Shown here one piece after another: positions 1-6,939 of a stretch of 29,846 nt of DNA. The notes beneath the pieces are model-generated. The model saw only the letters and a list, made by a program, of their open reading frames with translations, did no database searches and was not told the origin of the DNA. Both the position numbers and the translations under genes were made by a program. This stretch comes from a virus, in IMG/VR virus record IMGVR_UViG_3300028878_000004, positions 1 through 29,846 of that record. The stretch is one strand, 5' to 3'. How positions within the stretch are numbered: position 1 is the first letter of the stretch; every line of letters starts with the position of its first letter.

Positions 1-2
1 TC

Positions 3-2153
3 CTCGAGCTCCCGACCGGCTGCGTCGCCGTCACGGGCGAGAACGGCGCCGGTAAATCCTCGATCGTGAACTCGGTCGATCTCTGCCTCTTCGGCGCGCG
101 CTCGCTTTCCGAGTTCCTTTCCGACTCCGCGATCGAAGAGGAGATGGTCATCGGCTTGGAATTCGAGCATCGTGGCGAGACGTACCGGATTCGCCGCACC
201 TATTCGGGCCGCGGTCGTGGAAAGGCGAGTCTCGATTTCGAGGTGGAGGGCGAGCCCTGGCACGTCATTCCAGACGAGCACACGGGGGAGCCGATTCAGG
301 TGGAGTCACCGCCTCAGTGGGAACCGCTCACTCGCGAGAGCGCCGCCACCACGCAGGAGCTGATCGAGCAGACGATCGGCCTCAGCCGCGAGACCTTTCG
401 CGCGAGCGCCTTCCTTGCCCAGGGCGACGGCGCTGCCTTCACCGAGGCGCAGCCGCGCGAGCGCAAGGCGATTCTCTCCGAGGTGCTCGGCCTCGGCATT
501 TGGGACGACCTGCTCGCAAAGGCGCGCGCCGAGATCACCGGCATCCGCGACAAGACGACGCGCCTCGTGATCCAGGTCGAGGAGGCCGAGCGCGACCTCG
601 AGGCGAAAGGCGATACCGTCTCGCGCGTCGGCCTCTACGAGCGCGACTTGGCCGACGCCGAAGTTGCTCTCGCGAACGCCGAGACCATTCACGGCGAGGC
701 GACCGACGCCCTGAACGCCTCCCGCGAGCTGGCCGCGAAGCTGGAGGCCGCGCGCGAGGTCTTGGCATCGCGAGAGCGCGAGCTTCAGTCGCTGACGACG
801 CGCCGCCGGCAAGTCACGCTCGCACTAGAGGGCGCCGAGGACCTGCCGAAGCTGAAGGCCGAGTCGGAGGCGCTGGCCGCGCGCACGCCGTACATCGAGG
901 CCGAGCTAGCCGTTGCGCAGGAAGCCGAGGCCGCGCGCGCCGAGCACCAGCGGTTGACCACCGAGCGCGACCGGCTCCTCGACGCGGCGAACGAGCTTGC
1001 GCAGAAAGAAGCCGCGGTTCGCGTGAAGATCGAGCGGCTCGAGGGCATAGAGCCAACCGAGTGCGATCGCTGCGGGCAGCCACTCGAGGCCGGAGCGCGC
1101 GAACGGGCGCTCGCCTCGTTGGGCAAGGAAGGCGACGGCTACTACGATCAGAAGCTGAAGCTCCAGGGCGAAGCGAAGCTGCTCCTGCCCGCGCTCGAGC
1201 TGACCGCCGAGGCTGACGCGATAGGACCGACCGCCGCCAGACAGGCCGAGTTGAATGCCGCGCTCGTTGTCGCGATCGAGGCTGGCCGCACCCTGGCCTC
1301 GATCGATGAGCGCATGAAGCGCGTCGACGAACTCATCGCTGAGAGCGCCGAGCTCGACTTCAAGGAAGGCCCGGCTGAGCAAGCGACGGCGCATGCCTTC
1401 TTCGAGGTGGAGAACCTGAAGCAGAAGATCGGCGACACCGACCACGACGCCGCGGTCGCGCGCGCCGCCGGCCGCCTCTACGAGGCTCGCTCTCAGGCTG
1501 AGACCGCGAGGCGTCATCTCGCCGTCGCCGAAGCCGAGCTGAAGCGCCTGGAAGGGATCGAGGCGCTCGCGGCCGAGAATCGCCACGCGCTTGAGCGCTT
1601 CCAGTCCGAACTCGACCTCCTACTGCTGGCCGAGCGCGCCTACGGGCGCGACGGGATTCCGGCGCTGATCATCGAGAACGCGGCCATCCCGCAGATCGAG
1701 TCCGAGGCCGACCGCATCCTCGCCGAGCTCGGCACCGACTTTCGAGTCGAGCTGCGCACGCAACGTGAGTTGAAGTCACGCGACGGGGTGGCGGAGGCGC
1801 TGGACATCATCGTGGCGGGTCCAGCCGGAGAACGTCCATATGAGTCGTTCTCGGGTGGCGAGCGGACCCGCCTCAATCTCGCCTTGCGCATCGCCCTCGC
1901 GCGCCTCCTTGCCCACCGCCGCGGCGCCGAGGTGCGGATGCTCGCGATCGACGAGCCCGACGGCCTCGACGCGGCTGGCTTCGCGGCGCTCTCCTCGATC
2001 CTCCAGGGGATGACGGGAGACTTCGAGCGCATCATGGTCATCAGCCATCACCCCGATCTTCAGACGGCCTTCGACCAGACGCTCGTCGTCGAGAAGCAGG
2101 ACGGGCGCTCGCGAGTCGTGGGTGCCGGGGTTGCTGAGGCGGTGCCGGCGTGA
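3..2153 (+). CDS. SbcC/Rad50-like ATPase, 5' end cut by window
   Basis: SMC-like exonuclease subunit; family members pair with an SbcD/Mre11 nuclease to process DNA ends and hairpins. The frame is open from base 3, so the start lies outside the window; the GTG at 66 is internal because Walker A (GENGAGKSS) is encoded upstream of it at 36-62. After Walker A come long Ala/Glu/Arg-rich coiled coils, a zinc-hook CDRC at 1062-1073 between the two coil arms, then the ABC signature SGGERTRLNLALRIA near 1851, Walker B with D-loop (LAIDEPDGLD, near 1941) and the H-loop SHH. All core motifs are intact, so it should be active. Its SbcD partner would be expected just left of the window. The stop overlaps a GTG in a GTGA junction. 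Family assignment is firm; the exact substrate is not visible. Confidence 0.93.
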   Translation, partial: LELPTGCVAVTGENGAGKSSIVNSVDLCLFGARSLSEFLSDSAIEEEMVIGLEFEHRGETYRIRRTYSGRGRGKASLDFEVEGEPWHVIPDEHTGEPIQVESPPQWEPLTRESAATTQELIEQTIGLSRETFRASAFLAQGDGAAFTEAQPRERKAILSEVLGLGIWDDLLAKARAEITGIRDKTTRLVIQVEEAERDLEAKGDTVSRVGLYERDLADAEVALANAETIHGEATDALNASRELAAKLEAAREVLASRERELQSLTTRRRQVTLALEGAEDLPKLKAESEALAARTPYIEAELAVAQEAEAARAEHQRLTTERDRLLDAANELAQKEAAVRVKIERLEGIEPTECDRCGQPLEAGARERALASLGKEGDGYYDQKLKLQGEAKLLLPALELTAEADAIGPTAARQAELNAALVVAIEAGRTLASIDERMKRVDELIAESAELDFKEGPAEQATAHAFFEVENLKQKIGDTDHDAAVARAAGRLYEARSQAETARRHLAVAEAELKRLEGIEALAAENRHALERFQSELDLLLLAERAYGRDGIPALIIENAAIPQIESEADRILAELGTDFRVELRTQRELKSRDGVAEALDIIVAGPAGERPYESFSGGERTRLNLALRIALARLLAHRRGAEVRMLAIDEPDGLDAAGFAALSSILQGMTGDFERIMVISHHPDLQTAFDQTLVVEKQDGRSRVVGAGVAEAVPA

Positions 2154-2181
2154 CCTGGATGCTCCAGGCGCTCGGCGAAGC

Positions 2182-2346
2182 ATGGGGCGCGGCGGCGTGA
2201 CCGTCGTCGTACTCACCCTCGCCGCCCTGCTGCTCTTCACCCTCGGCTACGCGCGCGGCGTCACGGCTGAGCGAGCCCGTTACCGGGAGGCACTACGCAG
2301 TCTCGGCAAGAAGGGCTATCTCAACTTGCAGGACTGGAAGCTGTGA
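2182..2346 (+). CDS. small single-pass membrane protein (54 aa)
   Basis: Unrecognised small protein. One hydrophobic segment (TVVVLTLAALLLFTLGYA, about residues 6-24) lies near the N-terminus, followed by a charged tail rich in Arg and Lys, so it should be a single-pass membrane protein with a cytoplasmic C-terminus. ATG 2182 is used here; GTG 2197 is an alternative that would overlap the stop of a 16-codon ORF at 2150-2200 in a GTGA junction. The stop at 2344-2346 overlaps the GTG of the next small gene. Such proteins in phages can be holin-like, spanin-like or superinfection-exclusion factors; nothing here decides between them. Confidence 0.6.
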   Translation: MGRGGVTVVVLTLAALLLFTLGYARGVTAERARYREALRSLGKKGYLNLQDWKL

Positions 2347-2462
2347 TCCGCGAGCTCGTCTACCTCGGCTGCGCCTTCCTCCTGCTCTGGATCGCGTTCA
2401 AGATGGGGCAGGCGGTCGAGATGGTGCGCCAGTTCGACGAGCGGAGGAAACTGAGCTCGTGA
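2343..2462 (+). CDS. tiny membrane protein (39 aa)
   Basis: Very short ORF starting at GTG 2343 inside the stop of the preceding gene (GTGA) and ending in a TGA that overlaps the integrase GTG at 2459. Both junctions are of the type used throughout this genome, which argues that it is translated. A hydrophobic stretch (LVYLGCAFLLLWIAF, about residues 5-19) is followed by an amphipathic, charged tail ending KLSS. With the preceding gene it forms a pair of consecutive one-helix membrane proteins between the ATPase and the integrase. A role in lysis (small holin) or membrane anchoring is possible but not shown. Confidence 0.55.
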   Translation: MIRELVYLGCAFLLLWIAFKMGQAVEMVRQFDERRKLSS

Positions 2463-3514
2463 GGCTAACGGTTGCGATCGACACCTACCTCGGCGAGCTC
2501 GCCCGCCGCGGCCGCACACCTGCGACCCGACAGAAGTACCGCGAGGTCCTCTACCCCTTCGTCGCGACGATGCCGCGCGAGCAGCCGGTCGATGCTATGA
2601 CGAAGGACGACTGCCGCCGCTACCTCGACCACTGGGCCGACGCGGCGCCGGCGACGCTCGCGCTCTATGTCTCGATCCTGACCCGCTTCTTCGCCTTCTG
2701 CGTGGACGAGGAACTCATCGCTCGCTCGCCGATGGAGAAGATCCGCCGGCCGCCGCTCAAGCGCGCCGAGGAGCTCGATGTCGTCACCGTCTCCTCAGGC
2801 GAGGTCGAGCGTCTCTTCGCCGCCTGCCAGGAGCTCGACGAGTTCCTCTGCGTTGCGCTTCTCGGCTACCTCGGACCGCGCCGCTCGGCGGCCGCGGTCC
2901 TGCGCTGGGGCGACCTCGACTTCGCGGAGGGGACGGTGCGCTTCCACGAGAAGGGCGCGAAGGTGATCGTGAAGCCGATCCCCGACGAGCTGCGCGAGAT
3001 GCTCTACCAGGTCGCGCTCTCCGGGCTCGTGCCGGCCGCGCCCGAGGACTACGTGATCCCGAACCGGGCCTCGGGTCCGCGCGAGTCGGGCCTCGTTCGC
3101 TTCGTCGCCAAGCGCGGTCGGCGCTCGAACAAGATCGTCTATGACCGAGTGAAGCGGGTCGCCGCGCGCGCCGGCGTTAATGTGCACCCGCACGCCCTGC
3201 GTGCCGCCTTCGCGGTCCACTACCTCGAGAGCCACGAGGGCGACCTCGACGCGTTGCAGAAGCTGATGGGCCACACGCGCGTCGAGACGACCCAGGTCTA
3301 CCTGCGCCGGCAGGACCGCTTTCGCGCGATGGAGCGCGTGCGCGATCTCTCCTGGGGAGCCGTGTTACCGTCCTCGAGAGGAGTGCCCCCAGCGGGATTC
3401 GAACCCGCGTTCGGCGACTCGATCGTACCGGAGCCACTTAAGCGGAAGCTCGAGGAGTTGAGGGCGCGAACGCGGGCGCACGAGCCGAAGGGGTCAAGAC
3501 GTGGCCGTCGCTGA
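2459..3514 (+). CDS. int: tyrosine recombinase / phage integrase
   Basis: Site-specific recombinase of the XerC/D-lambda Int family (351 aa), catalysing integration and excision. An N-terminal SAM-like core-binding domain (about residues 5-90) is followed by the catalytic domain. Visible catalytic residues: Arg141/142 (LGPRRSAA), the beta-hairpin Lys near 165-168, HxxR at His245/Arg248 (HPHALR), His272 (LMGHTRVETT) and Tyr281 (TQVYLRR). The frame continues about 70 residues past Tyr281 through an antisense tRNA 3' end (3384-3408, read as VPPAGFEPA) into a basic tail. The probable attachment site therefore lies inside the gene and the protein should differ between free phage and prophage. The start overlaps the preceding stop; no arm-binding domain is evident. 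Confidence 0.93.
   Translation: MRLTVAIDTYLGELARRGRTPATRQKYREVLYPFVATMPREQPVDAMTKDDCRRYLDHWADAAPATLALYVSILTRFFAFCVDEELIARSPMEKIRRPPLKRAEELDVVTVSSGEVERLFAACQELDEFLCVALLGYLGPRRSAAAVLRWGDLDFAEGTVRFHEKGAKVIVKPIPDELREMLYQVALSGLVPAAPEDYVIPNRASGPRESGLVRFVAKRGRRSNKIVYDRVKRVAARAGVNVHPHALRAAFAVHYLESHEGDLDALQKLMGHTRVETTQVYLRRQDRFRAMERVRDLSWGAVLPSSRGVPPAGFEPAFGDSIVPEPLKRKLEELRARTRAHEPKGSRRGRR
3384..3408 (-). other. probable attP core: antisense tRNA 3' end in int
   Basis: Read on the minus strand, this segment is a T-arm (GCGGG stem, loop TTCGAAT, CCCGC stem) followed by TGGGGGC and A, i.e. the 3' acceptor strand plus discriminator base of a tRNA. The rest of a tRNA is absent: the bases that would be its 5' half do not contain the GCCCCCA needed to pair. 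Many tyrosine integrases use host tRNA 3' ends as attachment sites, and this lies in the integrase gene itself. Phage-like genes on both sides suggest attP rather than attL or attR. Tandem arm-type sites were not seen. Confidence 0.7.
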
Positions 3515-3695
3515 TCGCCTGCTCGAGAAGGCAAAGGAGTACGAGCAGCGCGCGGCTCACCATGCCGAGCGGGCCGAGTTCAACGGCAAGGCGAGTGACG
3601 AGATCACGGCCACCGGCTACACGCTCGTCGCGATCGCTCTTCGCGAGGTCGTCCAGGCACTGCTCGAGCAAGAGGCGGAGGACCTGGCGGCATGA
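3501..3695 (+). CDS. small helical protein of unknown function (64 aa)
   Basis: Unrecognised. Starts at GTG 3501 within the last codons of int and ends in an ATGA junction with the following secreted protein, so it is probably co-translated. The sequence is almost entirely alpha-helical, with alternating charged and Ala residues (KAKEYEQRAAHHAERAEF, then a Leu/Val-rich helix and QEAEDLAA), suggesting a small coiled coil or helical bundle. No catalytic motif, cysteine or membrane segment is visible. Its position just after the attachment site means it would be separated from the left-hand part of int on integration. Confidence 0.6.
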   Translation: MAVADRLLEKAKEYEQRAAHHAERAEFNGKASDEITATGYTLVAIALREVVQALLEQEAEDLAA

Positions 3696-4258
3696 GAGTC
3701 GCCGCCCTTCTCGTCTGCACGGTGATCTTGCTCGTGCTCGCTGACTCGTCGCGCTCGCACGTCCTGTCGCACAAGAAGCGCATGAGCCTGACCGAGCGCC
3801 GCGACCTCCAGCTGCGCACCCTCGATCACGATCGCGCGGTCGAGCGTTTCTTCCGCCGGCACCGGCGGCTCGCTCGCACCCTGGCCGGCCGCGAAGCGCG
3901 AAGGTGGCACCGCGCACAGGCGCGCTGGACGAGACGCGATCTCGCCCAGACCTTCTCGGCGCTCGAGCGTCTGCTGATCCCCCATAGGCCGGCCTGGCTC
4001 TGCATCCACAGCCACGAGGGCGACTGGGAGGACGGCGGGGATCCCCACTGGGGCGGGCTGCAGATGGACTGGGCCTTCCTGCACACCTACGGAGCCGACT
4101 TCATCCGCCGCCACGGCGAGCCGCGCGGCGTCGCCGGGCCCAACGGCTGGGTGAATGCCTGGACACCGGCCGAGCAAATGATCGTGGCCGAGCGGGCTCA
4201 TCGGACGCGCGGCTTCTATCCCTGGCCAAACACGGCGCGCGCCTGCGGGCTGCTGTGA
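3692..4258 (+). CDS. secreted Rpf/lysozyme-like transglycosylase
   Basis: Predicted exported cell-wall hydrolase, 188 aa. An N-terminal hydrophobic segment (VAALLVCTVILLVLA, residues 3-17) acts as signal peptide or anchor. A basic linker (about 25-95) precedes a C-terminal domain starting near residue 101. That domain has the resuscitation-promoting-factor/lysozyme pattern: W-x-C-I-x-x-x-E (Glu109 in SHEGDW as candidate catalytic acid), WGGLQM, a later QMIVAERA helix, and a WPN...C end, with Cys104 and Cys185 probably disulfide-bonded. It could be a Sec-dependent endolysin or a virion or host-entry lysin. Location beside int rather than in a lysis cassette is notable. The start codon sits in an ATGA overlap. 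Family fairly sure, role less so. Confidence 0.72.
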   Translation: MRVAALLVCTVILLVLADSSRSHVLSHKKRMSLTERRDLQLRTLDHDRAVERFFRRHRRLARTLAGREARRWHRAQARWTRRDLAQTFSALERLLIPHRPAWLCIHSHEGDWEDGGDPHWGGLQMDWAFLHTYGADFIRRHGEPRGVAGPNGWVNAWTPAEQMIVAERAHRTRGFYPWPNTARACGLL

Positions 4259-4297
4259 CAGAGACCACCCACAACCAACCCACGAAGGGAGCGGAAG

Positions 4298-4606
4298 ATG
4301 CTCAGACAGGGAGACGTGTTGTTGAGGCCGATCGAGGCCCTGCCGGAGAAGCACTCGCCGGTGAAGGAGCGCGAGGACGGGAAGATCATCGTCGCGCTGG
4401 GAGAGGCGACCGGGCACAAGCACGAGGTCGTCGGCGAGGGCGTCGAGTTCGTCAAGAGCGGGGCGAGGCAGTTCCTGGTCGCGACGATGGAGGGAACAAC
4501 GCTCGTCCACGACGAGCACGCTTCGATCGAGATCCCGGTGGGGACGCACGAGATCGTGCGGCAGCGGGAGTACGCGCCGAAGGCGCCCGTGAGGGTGAGG
4601 GACTAG
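4298..4606 (+). CDS. conserved RQGDVLL-type small protein (102 aa)
   Basis: Compact beta-rich protein of unknown function. It begins MLRQGDVLL and contains GEATGHKHEV, then LVHDEHASIEIPVGTHEIV and QREYAP. I recognise this pattern from hypothetical proteins in phages and bacteria but know of no established function. The repeated His residues (GHKHE, VHDEH) could bind metal; that is inference. It has one of the few strong ribosome-binding sites in the window (GGGAGCGGAAG, ending directly before ATG). The preceding gap (4259-4297) has no gene; an overlapping open frame from 4255 is judged a shadow. The next gene has a DUF6745-like C-terminus, a partner I recall seeing near such proteins. Confidence 0.8.
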   Translation: MLRQGDVLLRPIEALPEKHSPVKEREDGKIIVALGEATGHKHEVVGEGVEFVKSGARQFLVATMEGTTLVHDEHASIEIPVGTHEIVRQREYAPKAPVRVRD

Positions 4607-4650
4607 AGCCCTATCCGGGCCGAAGGCGGCGCTACTCAACTGCCAAGGCT

Positions 4651-5559
4651 ATGCTCAATGCGGGGTTGACCCAGGCGGCGATCGCCGGGGCGATGGGGAT
4701 CAGCCGCAGCTACGTCAGTGCGATTCTCACCGACCCCGACGGGCTCAAGGAACGCGCCCGCAAGGTCCGTTACGCCGGGACGTGCGAGAAGTGCGGCGGC
4801 AAGACCGACGGCTCGAACGGCCCGGGGAAGGCGCCGAGGATCTGCATGTCCTGTATCCAGGGCCTGGCCCCGGGCGAGACTCGCCCGGCGGCGCGTCTAC
4901 GAGGTCGGCGCGGCGTAGCTGGCCCGCCGGTGCCGAGCTGGATTCGAGCCGGGCTCCCGTGGCCGCAGCCACGCTGGAACCGCGAGAAAGTGATCGACGC
5001 CTACGTCGAGGTCGCGCTCGAACTGGGGCGGCTGCCGATGTGCGCGGACTTCTCGCCGGCGCTCATCGCCGGTCGGGACGTGCCGCTCGGCGAGCGTGGG
5101 CGGCCCTGCACTGCGACCGTCTATCGCTACCTCGGCCAGCCGGGTCGCGACACCTGGCCGTCGATGCGGAACGCAGCGATCGCCGCCGCCCACCGGCTGC
5201 CGGTCGAGATGGTGCTGAACACGCGCGCGAACGCCTGGTGGCGGCGGCGCGTCATCGAGGAGCTCGGCGCCGAGAAGCTCCTGCCGGAGATCGGCAAGCT
5301 CGTCCAGCAGGACGACTACGGCAAGCTCTGGCGCCTCGAGATCGTGATCGAGGATGGGTGGCACGAGGACGGCCATCGGTATCGCGAGCCCGACCCGTTC
5401 GTCGTGATGGTCGAGGTCGTCAACTCGACCCCGAATCCGGACGGTAGCCACGACGTCTACTACCTGCGGGTGCCGCCCGAGACTAAGACCGCGCGCGAGG
5501 GCATCGCGTGGACGTTCGGAACTGCGGCGGAGGACTACGAGCTCGAGGTGCAGACGTGA
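4651..5559 (+). CDS. HTH / zinc-binding protein with DUF6745-like C-terminus
   Basis: A 302-aa multidomain protein. Residues about 3-28 form a helix-turn-helix (GLTQAAIAGAMGISRSYVSAIL). Cys45, Cys48, Cys65 and Cys68 form a CxxC...CxxC zinc site. The middle (about 108-180) resembles repeats associated with homing endonucleases (RWNREKVIDAYVEVALELGR, later RYLGQPGRDTWPSMRNAA). The end (about 215-300) has the NSTPNPDGS...YLRVPP...TAREGIAWTFG pattern that I associate with DUF6745. No nuclease catalytic motif is evident. ATG 4651 is chosen because the frame upstream overlaps the well-supported previous gene; the start is preceded by GCGCTACTC, a weak relative of the late-gene box. DNA binding is likely; function unknown. 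Confidence 0.75.
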   Translation: MLNAGLTQAAIAGAMGISRSYVSAILTDPDGLKERARKVRYAGTCEKCGGKTDGSNGPGKAPRICMSCIQGLAPGETRPAARLRGRRGVAGPPVPSWIRAGLPWPQPRWNREKVIDAYVEVALELGRLPMCADFSPALIAGRDVPLGERGRPCTATVYRYLGQPGRDTWPSMRNAAIAAAHRLPVEMVLNTRANAWWRRRVIEELGAEKLLPEIGKLVQQDDYGKLWRLEIVIEDGWHEDGHRYREPDPFVVMVEVVNSTPNPDGSHDVYYLRVPPETKTAREGIAWTFGTAAEDYELEVQT

Positions 5560-5607
5560 CCCTCGAGCTCGTCACTACCCAGACCATCTGCGAAGGCAGC
5601 GTCATAG

Positions 5608-5784
5608 GTGCCTGACCCGCCTCCCATCTTCATCTTCGTGCCCGACCGTCCGCTGCGCGTCCCCGATCCCGGGACCGAGCACGGGCGCCGCCTCGTGCGC
5701 GCCTTCCAGGCCGAGATCGACCCCAGCCTGAAGCCGAGCGTGCGCGACCGTCTGATCGTCGAGGAGATGAAGCGCGTCAAGTGA
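5608..5784 (+). CDS. small protein of unknown function (58 aa)
   Basis: Short ORF with GTG start at 5608, ending at a TGA that overlaps the GTG of the next gene (GTGA at 5781). The protein has a proline-rich hydrophobic N-terminus (VPDPPPIFIFVPDRPLRV) and a charged helical C-terminus (VRDRLIVEEMKRVK). No known motif. A 19-codon ORF (5556-5615) bridges it to the previous gene through overlapping stop and start codons and may only couple translation. Supported mainly by junction geometry and codon use similar to its neighbours. Confidence 0.5.
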   Translation: MPDPPPIFIFVPDRPLRVPDPGTEHGRRLVRAFQAEIDPSLKPSVRDRLIVEEMKRVK

Positions 5785-6113
5785 GTGAGCAGCCGACCCT
5801 CTTCCCCCCGCCGCCGGCGACAGGCCAGCTGACCGATCGCCAGCGCTTCGTTTACGACGGGCTGCTTGCCCACTCGGTCCAGGGCGAGGGGCTGACATCG
5901 GACGAAGCAGGCGCCCTGTTGCACGAGCGCTCGGGCAAGCATGACGCCGGCGTTCGCTGCGACTGGTGTGGCCAGGACGGGAAGGGCGTGCTGGGAGCGC
6001 TACGGAAGAAGGGACTCGCGAAAAGACGCCAATCAGGCGTCTGGGTCGTCCTTGCGCCTGAAGGCGCTGACTCGCCCTCTCCCGCCTCCGACCCCTTCCC
6101 CGAGGGTTACTAA
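5781..6113 (+). CDS. winged-helix-like protein with CxxC (110 aa)
   Basis: Small probable DNA-binding protein. A proline-rich N-terminus (about 5-14) is followed by LTDRQRFVYDGLLAH and LTSDEAGALLHER, which look like the first helices of a winged helix-turn-helix. Then come a CDWCG cysteine pair and VLGALRKKGLAKRRQSGVWVVL, matching recognition helix plus wing. The Ser/Pro-rich tail is probably disordered. It could be a small transcription factor or a replication accessory protein. It is coupled to the upstream ORF by GTGA. No family is recognised with confidence. Confidence 0.68.
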   Translation: MSEQPTLFPPPPATGQLTDRQRFVYDGLLAHSVQGEGLTSDEAGALLHERSGKHDAGVRCDWCGQDGKGVLGALRKKGLAKRRQSGVWVVLAPEGADSPSPASDPFPEGY

Positions 6114-6142
6114 CGGTGGACACGTTCGAGCTAACGCGACAT

Positions 6143-6154
6143 GGGTTGCAACCC
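6143..6154. promoter_or_regulatory. perfect palindrome, possible operator
   Basis: GGGTTGCAACCC is a perfect 12-bp inverted repeat located 27 bp before the GTG of the XRE-like gene, in one of the few non-overlapping gaps of the left arm. This is the expected place and size for an autoregulatory operator of a Cro/CI-type protein. A related imperfect copy (GGTTGTAACC) occurs at 25192-25201 in the only sizeable late intergenic gap. Binding is inference. Confidence 0.35.
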
Positions 6155-6180
6155 CTCACACCACTGCCTCTGAGGCGACC

Positions 6181-6414
6181 GTGCATCTGACCTGCCGCCT
6201 TCGCCAGCTGCGCGAGTCGCGTCAGCTCTCGATCAAGGATGCCGAAAAGGAGACCGGGATCTCTCGCGGGACGCTCTCGGCGATCGAGCGCGGGAAGGCG
6301 ATCCCAGCTGACGATCATGTCAAGCCGATCGAGCGCGTCTACGGGGAGCCGTGGCACCAGTGGTATTCGAAGACCGGGGCTGCCGCGCTGCAGGAAGGGG
6401 ATGAGGCCGCATGA
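6181..6414 (+). CDS. XRE (Cro/CI-type) helix-turn-helix regulator
   Basis: A 77-aa protein consisting mainly of one lambda-repressor-like HTH domain: LRQLRESRQLSIKDAEKETGISRGTLSAIERGK, with the classic helix 2-turn-helix 3 and the conserved SAIERGK end. The C-terminal tail lacks a LexA/CI cleavage domain, so it resembles Cro or a short repressor. GTG 6181 is the best start, as the upstream frame belongs to the previous gene and the Pfam-like domain begins at once. The stop overlaps the ATG of the RuvC-like gene (ATGA). A perfect palindrome upstream is a candidate operator. It is the only obvious repressor candidate in the window, 2.7 kb from int. Confidence 0.78.
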   Translation: MHLTCRLRQLRESRQLSIKDAEKETGISRGTLSAIERGKAIPADDHVKPIERVYGEPWHQWYSKTGAAALQEGDEAA

Positions 6415-6908
6415 CTTTCGCCGGCATCGATTACAGCTCGGTGGCGATCGACGTTGTACGGCTCGAGCTCGATTCCGACGAGGCGCGCTGGGACCGGATC
6501 TTGCTCGATCCAACGGGGAAGCTGGAGGCGCTCGAGCGTGCGCGCCGCGTGCGTGAGCTGATGCCGGCGCGTTCGGCCTGGGCCGACGACGGCGTCGTGA
6601 CGATTGCGCTTGAGGATCCGCGAGGCCCGACCTTCAAGGGCTCGATTCCGCTCGCTCGGGTGCAGGGCGCGATCCTCGCCTGCCTGCCAGGCCCCGGCGA
6701 TGTCGACGTGATCGCGCTGGCACCCTGGGAATGGAAGATGGCCTGCGGCCTCTCGGGGAATGCGAAGAAGGTGCTCATTCGCGAGTGGGTGCTTCGGCTC
6801 TGGTCGCTGACGAATCTGCCCGACCGCTACACCCAGGACGCGCTCGACGCCTACGCGATCGCCTGGGCCGCCCGCTCGCTGTGCGAGAAGGCGGCGGCGG
6901 CAGCGTGA
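6411..6908 (+). CDS. RuvC-like Holliday junction resolvase
   Basis: RNase H-fold resolvase-like nuclease, 165 aa, expected to cut branched DNA during phage replication, recombination or before packaging. Visible acidic residues in the family's order: Asp7 (FAGIDYSS) on the first strand, Glu68 (IALEDPRG) on the fourth, and Asp143/Asp146 (QDALDAYAIAW) on the last helix. GNAKKVLIREWVLR in between matches the RuvC region that precedes the final helix. Length matches bacterial RuvC (about 170 aa). ATG 6411 overlaps the previous stop (ATGA). Confidence in the fold is high, in four-way junction specificity moderate. Confidence 0.8.
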   Translation: MTFAGIDYSSVAIDVVRLELDSDEARWDRILLDPTGKLEALERARRVRELMPARSAWADDGVVTIALEDPRGPTFKGSIPLARVQGAILACLPGPGDVDVIALAPWEWKMACGLSGNAKKVLIREWVLRLWSLTNLPDRYTQDALDAYAIAWAARSLCEKAAAAA

Positions 6909-6939
6909 GAACGGAAACCACAACCCGAAAGGAGCCCTG

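Noticed and set aside
3384-3480. Complete tRNA gene on the minus strand
   Set aside because: Only the T-arm and 3' acceptor strand are present; no pairing 5' acceptor, D-arm or anticodon arm could be found.
4255-4650. N-terminal extension of the HTH/zinc protein from GTG 4255
   Set aside because: The extension is Arg/Gly-rich low-complexity sequence and overlaps the clearly coding 4298-4606 gene.
6116-6190. 24-codon ORF with GTG start before the XRE gene
   Set aside because: Short, covers the palindrome and ends inside the XRE gene without a useful overlap; no supporting feature.
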